Notes under the pieces: generated by a model | The model's input: the letters and a program-made list of their open reading frames with translations, nothing else | Database searches by the model: none | Told to the model about the DNA's origin: nothing | DNA from: Planctomycetota bacterium | GTDB taxonomy: Bacteria > Planctomycetota > SZUA-567 > H5-PLA8 | Reading direction: 5' to 3' | DNA length: 64,000 bases | Assembly (NCBI GenBank): GCA_015075375.1 | Contig: JABTUM010000003.1 | Coordinates: 496,001 to 560,000, forward strand | Translations under genes and position numbers: made by a program | Shown: in pieces, positions 58,421 through 64,000 of the stretch | Layout: each line of letters opens with the position of its first letter | How positions within the stretch are numbered: position 1 is the stretch's first letter

Positions 58421-60895
58421 ATGCTGCGATGCGACCGGCTCCTTCTGCTCTGCGTCTTCCTGGAAGGCGGAGCCCTGACGGCGGGCGAGGCCGATCCCGC
58501 GCCGCCGCCGGCCGCCGAAAAGCCTCCCGAAGCCCCCAAGCCCGAAGCCAAGCCCATCACCGCCGCCAAAGGCGAACTCGCCGACCTCCTCACCGCCTGG
58601 TGGAAAGAAGGAACCGCTGCCGGAAACATCGGCGACCGCTACGACAACCGCGACGGCGCCCACTCCATGCTCGATCTGCGCCCCTATCCCCAGCTCGAAC
58701 TCTTCCCCTACAACGAAGCCGAACGCAAAGCGGGCCTGCATTGGGCGTTTCAGCGCCGCATCCTGGACGGCGTCGTCTTCGGCAACTCCTCCACCTCCGC
58801 CGGCATCCTGCAAGGCGGCAGCAACATCCGCCGCTATTACGCCAACCCCGAAGGCATGAAGTTCCTCTACGAGCAATACCGCAAGCAGCAGCTCTACATG
58901 TACCCCGAACATCGCGACCACGACCCCGGACGCGCCGGACCCGACGGCTACGGCGACGTCTATGCCGTCAACTCGCCCTACCTCATCGCCTCGCAAGGCT
59001 CCTCCGGCAGCGATCAGCCCTTCATGAAAGCCATTCCGTTCGCGCTCGCCGCCTTCCGCCCGGAAGTGAAGAAGAAGCTCATCGAAACCGGGCTGCTCAT
59101 GCCCACGCTCCAATGGCTCCTGCGCAGCACCAACAAGCACCTCAAGAGCCCCGAAGAATACCTCACCGGAAAAGCGCACCCGACCGTCTTCGAAGGCTCG
59201 TGGGTCGACGCGCTGGCCATGGTCAAGCGCGCCCACGAACTCACCCTCGAGGCTCTGCCGCCGCTGGCTCTATTAAAGGTAGTGGAGGAAGATAAGCCCA
59301 CGCGCGGCGTCGACTACTTCGACCCGCACACCGGAGAAGCGCTCAGCGACACCCCCTGCGTCATCGGCCGGCTCTGGCGCGGCCGAGCGCGCACGCGCCG
59401 CATGGTCGTCAGCGCCGCCGACAGCTTCGACGCCGCTTCCAAGCAGCTCACCTTTAAGTGGGTCGTCCTGCGCGGCGATCCCGAACGCATCGCGATCAAG
59501 CCCCTCGACGACGCCGGCGCCAAGGCCGAGCTTCTCGTCTCCTGGCACGAACGCCGCCCCTCCAACGGGCCGGGCTCCATCGATTCCAGCCGCGTCGATA
59601 TCGGCGTCTTCGCGCACAACGGCACGCACTACTCCCCGCCTTCCTTTATCTGCTTCACTTCCTTCGACCACGAAGCGCGCACCTACGCCGCCGATGGCCG
59701 CATCCTGGAGATCGGGTACGGCGCGGGCGATGCGTCGCTCCAGATTCACGCCTGGCCGGCCCTCTTCAAACGTCTCGACGAATCCGACACTCAGCCGCTC
59801 TCCGTGGAACTGCGCAAGCTCTTCGATGCAAAGCAGCTCGCGGCGCTCCGCCAGACCGGCGTCGAATATCTGGAAAAAGCCGCCCTCGAAGCCGCCGCGA
59901 AAGACGCCTGGGCGCCTTCCGACGCCGAGAACAACCGGCTCCGTGGAGAAATTAAGAAAGCCGAAGACGCACACAAAGCCGCCGCCGCCGTGAAAAACCC
60001 CGACGACGCCGCCCAAGCCAAGACCGCCGAAGCCAAAGCGGCCCTCGACAAGCTGCAGCAGGAAAAGAAGACACACGAACCGCAAACCAAAAAGCTCCGC
60101 GAAGCCTACGACGCCGCGAAGCAAGCCGCCGCCGCCGTGCTGGACCGTAAGCTAAGCGATTTGGACCTCTCGGCCTCCGCCTGTGTCCAAAACGCCTTCG
60201 AGAAGCTCGCGCTCGACCCCGAACTCCTCGCGCGCCTGCGCGGTCCGCTCGACGCCGCCACCGCCGACCCCAAAGTCAAAGCCGCCTTCGAAAACGCGTT
60301 CAAGCCCGCCCTCGACTTGAACTTCGCGAAAAAGAACGCCGCCGGCCAGATCGAATGGACCCCCGTGCGCGCCGGAACCGAACCGCTCGCCGAACGCCTC
60401 ACGAACTACGAACGCGGCCTGTTGCAGCGCGTGCAGCATGTCCTGCTCGCCAAAATCGTGTGGCCCGATCTGCTCCGCGAACGCTTCGAGATCTACTACG
60501 TCGATCCGCTCCTCTCGATCCGAAAACTCTGGCGCGACGTCTACCGCCACGACGCCAAGGGCGAAGTCATCGGCTGGACCCGTTACGCCGCCGGTACCGC
60601 GCCGGCCGATTTTCACGCCGACGGCTGGAAAATCGTCGAGCGCGACGCCCAAGGCCGGCCCAGCCGGACCCAAGCCGTGAACTACACCCAACCCAGCACC
60701 GAAGGCAAGCGGCCGTCCTACCCCAGCTTCACCCCGCTCGAATGGAAGCCCGCCGAACGCTTCCGCACCTATCAATATGCGAACGAAGAAGACCTGCGCG
60801 GTACGCACCAAGACGTACCGCCGCCCGAAACACCCCAATTAGATGCAAAAACCGAAGCGAAATCGGATGCTCCCGAGGAAAAATCGAAAGAATAG
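58421..60895 (+). CDS. Exported protein of unknown function, 824 residues
   Basis: ATG at 58421 (an in-frame extension upstream is not sensible). Residues 1-21 form a signal peptide. A Pro/Lys/Ala stretch precedes a large folded region (about 60-520) rich in Tyr, Trp and Asp (DRYDNRDGAHSMLDLRPYPQ, GNSSTSAGILQGGSNIRRYY, QGSSGSDQPFMKAIPFAL), then a long Ala/Lys-rich coiled segment (about 535-640), and a C-terminal domain with YYVDPLLSIRKLWRDVY. The tail is charged. I do not recognise a family. It may be a periplasmic or surface protein specific to this lineage. Confidence 0.75.
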   Translation: MLRCDRLLLLCVFLEGGALTAGEADPAPPPAAEKPPEAPKPEAKPITAAKGELADLLTAWWKEGTAAGNIGDRYDNRDGAHSMLDLRPYPQLELFPYNEAERKAGLHWAFQRRILDGVVFGNSSTSAGILQGGSNIRRYYANPEGMKFLYEQYRKQQLYMYPEHRDHDPGRAGPDGYGDVYAVNSPYLIASQGSSGSDQPFMKAIPFALAAFRPEVKKKLIETGLLMPTLQWLLRSTNKHLKSPEEYLTGKAHPTVFEGSWVDALAMVKRAHELTLEALPPLALLKVVEEDKPTRGVDYFDPHTGEALSDTPCVIGRLWRGRARTRRMVVSAADSFDAASKQLTFKWVVLRGDPERIAIKPLDDAGAKAELLVSWHERRPSNGPGSIDSSRVDIGVFAHNGTHYSPPSFICFTSFDHEARTYAADGRILEIGYGAGDASLQIHAWPALFKRLDESDTQPLSVELRKLFDAKQLAALRQTGVEYLEKAALEAAAKDAWAPSDAENNRLRGEIKKAEDAHKAAAAVKNPDDAAQAKTAEAKAALDKLQQEKKTHEPQTKKLREAYDAAKQAAAAVLDRKLSDLDLSASACVQNAFEKLALDPELLARLRGPLDAATADPKVKAAFENAFKPALDLNFAKKNAAGQIEWTPVRAGTEPLAERLTNYERGLLQRVQHVLLAKIVWPDLLRERFEIYYVDPLLSIRKLWRDVYRHDAKGEVIGWTRYAAGTAPADFHADGWKIVERDAQGRPSRTQAVNYTQPSTEGKRPSYPSFTPLEWKPAERFRTYQYANEEDLRGTHQDVPPPETPQLDAKTEAKSDAPEEKSKE

Positions 60896-61177
60896 CCACT
60901 ATTCGGCTTGCCTGAATAGCTAAGTCGGCCACCTGCCCCAATTGGACCTTTTACGTCCGAATCCTGTAACGAATTACACAAGCCTCGGTTACAGCCTCCG
61001 TTGGGCCACCCTTTTCGCATTGCATCGTGCACTTCGATAAAGTGGGACTGGAACTCTGTTTGCGCACATATGGTTTAATGAAGGTAGAGAAAGGAAGAGC
61101 CGTTCCAGGCTAGGCACTCAAGGATATGCATGCGAACGGCGTCTAGCTTTCAGCCAGAGCAAGAAACGGAGGGCGCC
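60896..61177. other. Intergenic region
   Basis: 280 bases between two rightward genes. It contains AT-richer DNA than the coding regions, with TTTAAT at about 61073. A promoter for the next gene is expected here, but I could not define -35/-10 boxes with confidence. No gene or strong hairpin seen. Confidence 0.3.
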
Positions 61178-62059
61178 ATGAATACCAACCGACGACAGGC
61201 TTTTCAGCGCGGGTGGATGGGTGTGCTGGCCGTCGCACTCGCTGTTGCAGGAATGACCGCTTCCGTGCGCGCGGCCGACGAAGCCGTGCTCCGCGAGCAG
61301 TTTATGAAGGCGTACTGGAGTGTCGTGACCAACGAACGCATGTTCGCGCTCGACTTGTTGGCTTCGCCGAGCGAAGGCGACTCGATCTGGATGCTCTTTA
61401 CCGTCTCCTATTGGGATCCCGAAACCCAGGTCCGCGAAAAAGCCTTCCGGCTGCTCAGCCAACTGCCCGACGAGCAAGGCACCATCGCCGGTCTCTGCGG
61501 CCAAAGCTTCAATTTGGACAAGGACATCGACGTGAAGGTCCAGAAGGCGAAGTACATGAAGAACCTGCGCTACCGCTATCCGGTGCTCGAAACGCTCGTG
61601 AACTTCGTCCTCAAGAAACAGCCCGGCAACAAGCTCGGTTGGCCCTACGGCGGTTGGGGCGGTTGGCACGGCTGGGGCGGATACGGTTGGCACGGCGGAC
61701 ACGGTTGGCACGGCGGCGGGCGCGGCCTGCCCGGTGTCGGTCGCTGCGGACTCGGCTTCGGCTTCGGCGGATGGGGCGTCATCGACGGCGAAGTGATGCG
61801 CGACGACCGCGAACGCTTCCAGGGCATCCTGGATACGATCAACTACTTCGGCGGAGCCGACTTCAAAGCCCGCCGCGGAGTCGAACGCGAGATCGAATCG
61901 TGGTGGGAAATGAAACAGCCCGAGATTCGGGAACTCGACCGCCGCGAACGCGAAAAAGCGCTCCCCGCGCAGCCCAAAGCCAGTGCCCCCGGAGCGAAAG
62001 ATCCGCTCCAGATCAAGCCCCGCATCACCTATCCGGAGCTGGAAGAACTGGAACCCTGA
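61178..62059 (+). CDS. Exported protein with a Gly/Trp/His-rich tract
   Basis: 293 residues; ATG at 61178 behind ACGGAGGG. Signal peptide of about 32 residues (cleaved near VRA). The N-terminal half is helical (FMKAYWSVVTNERMFALDLL). Around residues 148-190 is a striking tract of Gly-Trp-His repeats (GWGGWHGWGGYGWHGGHGWH, then GGG). The C-terminal third is charged. The tract could bind metal or form a flexible surface segment. No family recognised. Confidence 0.7.
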   Translation: MNTNRRQAFQRGWMGVLAVALAVAGMTASVRAADEAVLREQFMKAYWSVVTNERMFALDLLASPSEGDSIWMLFTVSYWDPETQVREKAFRLLSQLPDEQGTIAGLCGQSFNLDKDIDVKVQKAKYMKNLRYRYPVLETLVNFVLKKQPGNKLGWPYGGWGGWHGWGGYGWHGGHGWHGGGRGLPGVGRCGLGFGFGGWGVIDGEVMRDDRERFQGILDTINYFGGADFKARRGVEREIESWWEMKQPEIRELDRREREKALPAQPKASAPGAKDPLQIKPRITYPELEELEP

Positions 62060-62097
62060 GCCCGATGCGCAGCGCGTCCCCTGACCCGCGGACCGCA

Positions 62098-62134
62098 AGA
62101 GCCACCGCCCAAACCGGTGGCTCTTTTTTTTGTT
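62098..62134 (+). terminator. Intrinsic terminator after the GWH-rich gene
   Basis: AGAGCCACCG (62098-62107), a seven-base loop and CGGTGGCTCT (62115-62124), ten pairs, followed by a run of seven T. Strong and rightward. Confidence 0.9.
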
Positions 62135-62228
62135 CCCCTCGCCGTTCGCGCACGACGGTTCCCTTCGGACGGCGAACCCCTCGCGGCAGCCGTCCGAAAC
62201 ATCGCCGGCGGCAGAGCCACAAGCCTGT

Positions 62229-62270
62229 AACGCAAACGGGCGGCGAAGGCTTCGCGCCTCCGCCGCCCGT
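62229..62270 (-). terminator. Terminator-like hairpin after the beta-helix gene
   Basis: On the minus strand ACGGGCGGCG (62270-62261) pairs perfectly with CGCCGCCCGT (62245-62236), with an inner AGGC/GCCT pair in the loop, followed by TTGCGTT. It lies 26 bases after the stop of the leftward gene. Confidence 0.55.
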
Positions 62271-62295
62271 AGCAGGTCCAACCTGTGAAGCTGAC

Positions 62296-64000
62296 CTAAT
62301 CGACTTCCGATCCGACGCCAACCCCGCCGGTGGTGAAGTTGTTGCCGGTGAAGACGTTGAACGTACCGTCGTTCGTGACGTCCAACCGCGACTTCTTGAA
62401 CGTGCTGTTGGTCACATTGGTATTGGTGGCGCCGTTGTCGAGCCCCTCGCCGATGCAGTTGGTGGCCGAACACCGGTCGAGCGTGTTGTCGGCGCCGCTC
62501 TCGAGGTCGAATCCGTCCTTGTCGCAGTTGCGCGCGGTACACTGCGTAAAGGTATTGGTACCGCCGAACAGGTGGAAACCGTCGCCTTCGGAATCGCTCG
62601 CCGTGCAGCGCGTGAAGGTATTGTTATCGCCGTCGATCTCGAACGTGTTTTCGCCCTCGGAGCCGCAGCGCGTGGCGCTGCAACGGTCCACGGTCGTGAA
62701 ATAAATGTCCAAATCGAAACCGGTCTCGGAGGTATGGCTGACCGTGCAGTTCTGAATCAGGCCGCCGTCGCCGGACGCCGTGCTGTTCTGGTCGATGTAG
62801 AAGCCGGTGATGTCATCGGCCAAGTCCCAGATGCGAACGTTGGTGACGCTGAACCGGTCGCCCCGCAGATACAGGCCGTACCCGTCGTCGTCCGCGCTCT
62901 TGAGTTTGTAAATCGAGCACCGGTCAATGACCGTGTCGTTCTGGTTGTCCACGTAAATGCCGTAGGAGTAATATTCGCCCGCATTCAGGTTGTAAATGTT
63001 GCAGTTGCGAATCTGGCATCCGTCGGCGTCCACGTAGATGCCGTAGGCGTAATACCCGGCGATGATATCCGAGACGATATTCTTATCGAGCTGGGCGTTG
63101 GTCGCCCCGCTGTCGACGTAAATGCCGTAGGATTCGTACGAATCGTAGGTGCTGAAGAGCCCCTGAAGGCGGTTCTGGGAAACCATGGGATTGACGCCGT
63201 TCAGGTAGATGCCGTACAGATAATCGTCGTCCCCGAGGCTGAACAGACCCTGGAGCGTGTTGCGGGTGACGACGGCGTTATCCCCGCCGGCGTCGATGCC
63301 GTAGAATACGTAATCTCCGTAGAGGTTGCGCAGGAAGTTGTTCGAGATCAGCGTATCGTTCCCGCTGCCGTCGATCCCCCAGAAATCGTCCCCGCCGCGC
63401 GCCTCGGTGAGGACGTTGTTGGTGATGACGTTGTTGTTTCCGCTGGCTTGGATCATGTAAATATCGTCGTCCGAAAAGATGTCGCGTACGGTGTTGTTGC
63501 TGATCGTGACGTTGTTGCCCTGGACGTAGATGCCCTTGGCGTCGTCGTCTCCCCCAAGTCCCCAGACGGTATTGCGGGTAACGGTCGAAGAGTCGCCGTT
63601 GGCGTAGATGCCCCAGGCGGAATAGTCGCCCGTCGCGATGTTGCCGACCCAATTGCCGGAAATCTGGCCTACGCCATCCACGTAGATTCCGTAGGAGGAA
63701 TCGTTTTCCCCCATGCCGTCGACGCGGTTGCCGGTAACCGTGGCATCGCCGCTGACGTAAATCCCGTATTCGCACTGCCCCAGGTTGTACAGCCGGTTGC
63801 CCTTCACCACGGCGTTACCGCCGCTGATGTAGATCCCGTCGTCGTCCGTGTTGGAGACTTTGTTGCTGGAGACCAGCGCATTATTGCCCGTAATGTAAAT
63901 GACCCCGTTATCCTCGATCGCATCGATCACGTTGCCGGTCACGATGGCGTCGTTGCCGGTCACAGTCAGGTCGCCGTCGCTGTTTAGGATGGTGCAGCGG
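62296..64000 (-). CDS. Right-handed beta-helix repeat protein (5' end outside window)
   Basis: Open on the minus strand from the window end (64000) to the stop at 62296, about 568 codons, so the N-terminus with any signal peptide is missing. It is built from tandem units of roughly 30-45 residues, most containing YGIYVxG followed by an Asn/Asp-rich turn and a TNNT/RNTV-like strand; at least 12 are visible. The C-terminal 150 residues carry a second, shorter unit with C and DGF/DGFDLE (TFTRCTASDSEGDGFHLFGG). The pattern is that of NosD/pectate-lyase-like parallel beta-helices. The protein is very acidic (Asp/Asn ladders), suggesting a calcium-binding extracellular protein. Confidence 0.82.
   Translation of the reverse strand, partial: RCTILNSDGDLTVTGNDAIVTGNVIDAIEDNGVIYITGNNALVSSNKVSNTDDDGIYISGGNAVVKGNRLYNLGQCEYGIYVSGDATVTGNRVDGMGENDSSYGIYVDGVGQISGNWVGNIATGDYSAWGIYANGDSSTVTRNTVWGLGGDDDAKGIYVQGNNVTISNNTVRDIFSDDDIYMIQASGNNNVITNNVLTEARGGDDFWGIDGSGNDTLISNNFLRNLYGDYVFYGIDAGGDNAVVTRNTLQGLFSLGDDDYLYGIYLNGVNPMVSQNRLQGLFSTYDSYESYGIYVDSGATNAQLDKNIVSDIIAGYYAYGIYVDADGCQIRNCNIYNLNAGEYYSYGIYVDNQNDTVIDRCSIYKLKSADDDGYGLYLRGDRFSVTNVRIWDLADDITGFYIDQNSTASGDGGLIQNCTVSHTSETGFDLDIYFTTVDRCSATRCGSEGENTFEIDGDNNTFTRCTASDSEGDGFHLFGGTNTFTQCTARNCDKDGFDLESGADNTLDRCSATNCIGEGLDNGATNTNVTNSTFKKSRLDVTNDGTFNVFTGNNFTTGGVGVGSEVD

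Noticed and set aside
61213..63987. A very long rightward open frame of over 900 codons
   Set aside because: It runs antisense to the beta-helix repeats and through a terminator. The leftward frame has the clear repeat pattern, so this is a shadow of GC-rich DNA.

Overview
This is a GC-rich, gene-dense chromosomal stretch carrying about 60 protein genes on both strands. The content points to the Planctomycetota or a neighbouring PVC-type lineage: a MoxR ATPase/DUF58/VWA membrane cluster, two NHL beta-propellers, Gfo/Idh/MocA oxidoreductases next to a TIM-barrel isomerase, a sialate O-acetylesterase, phytanoyl-CoA dioxygenase, glutathione-independent formaldehyde dehydrogenase, a signal peptidase I with a very large insertion, and several secreted proteins I cannot place. 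The phylum is an inference from gene content. No tRNA, rRNA, IS element, prophage or CRISPR array was found; the window reads as core chromosome with lineage-specific genes.

Layout. 1-6.3 kb: a truncated SpoIID/LytB-domain lipoprotein gene, a probable structured RNA of about 180 nt that resembles 6S RNA in shape, dnaG, rpoD (TTG start behind a strong Shine-Dalgarno) with an intrinsic terminator, an RraB-like lipoprotein and an SDR reductase. 6.3-20.3 kb: a long leftward run that starts with an ABC permease and ATPase and passes by overlapping stops and starts into an NHL propeller, a 1070-residue VWA protein, MoxR, a small membrane protein, DUF58, a BatA-type VWA protein, a small membrane protein and an alpha/beta hydrolase. 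This is the most system-like block of the window.

20.5-32.3 kb: a methyltransferase, a leftward isomerase/oxidoreductase pair, then a rightward housekeeping run: rplM-rpsI (with an intrinsic-terminator hairpin inside the rplM leader), argJ-argB-argD-argF, an HD-GYP protein whose receiver domain lacks the phospho-acceptor Asp, RNase PH and a second NHL propeller. 32.4-45.7 kb: mixed metabolic genes (APC permease, sialate O-acetylesterase with a duplicated N-terminal module, formaldehyde dehydrogenase, PhyH/AraC pair, DUF2199 protein, pseudouridine synthase, HIT protein, EamA permease, a second Gfo/Idh/MocA protein, a LysM protein).

45.7-58.3 kb: a leftward series that includes rdgB, a BtuF-like binding protein, a ROK kinase lacking its zinc cysteines, Uma2, DUF2314 and esterase genes, lepA, a 700-bp gap with a broken gene, lepB (signal peptidase I, 632 residues), an LptB-type ATPase with a repeat-bearing Pro-rich N-terminal extension, an acyl-CoA dehydrogenase-type NAD enzyme and an alpha/beta hydrolase with a Cys nucleophile. 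58.4-64 kb: two exported proteins of unknown role, one with a Gly/Trp/His-rich tract, and the C-terminal part of a repetitive right-handed beta-helix protein that runs off the window end. The strongest leads are the ABC-NHL-VWA-MoxR run, the enlarged signal peptidase, the LptB extension, the rplM leader and the RNA upstream of dnaG.
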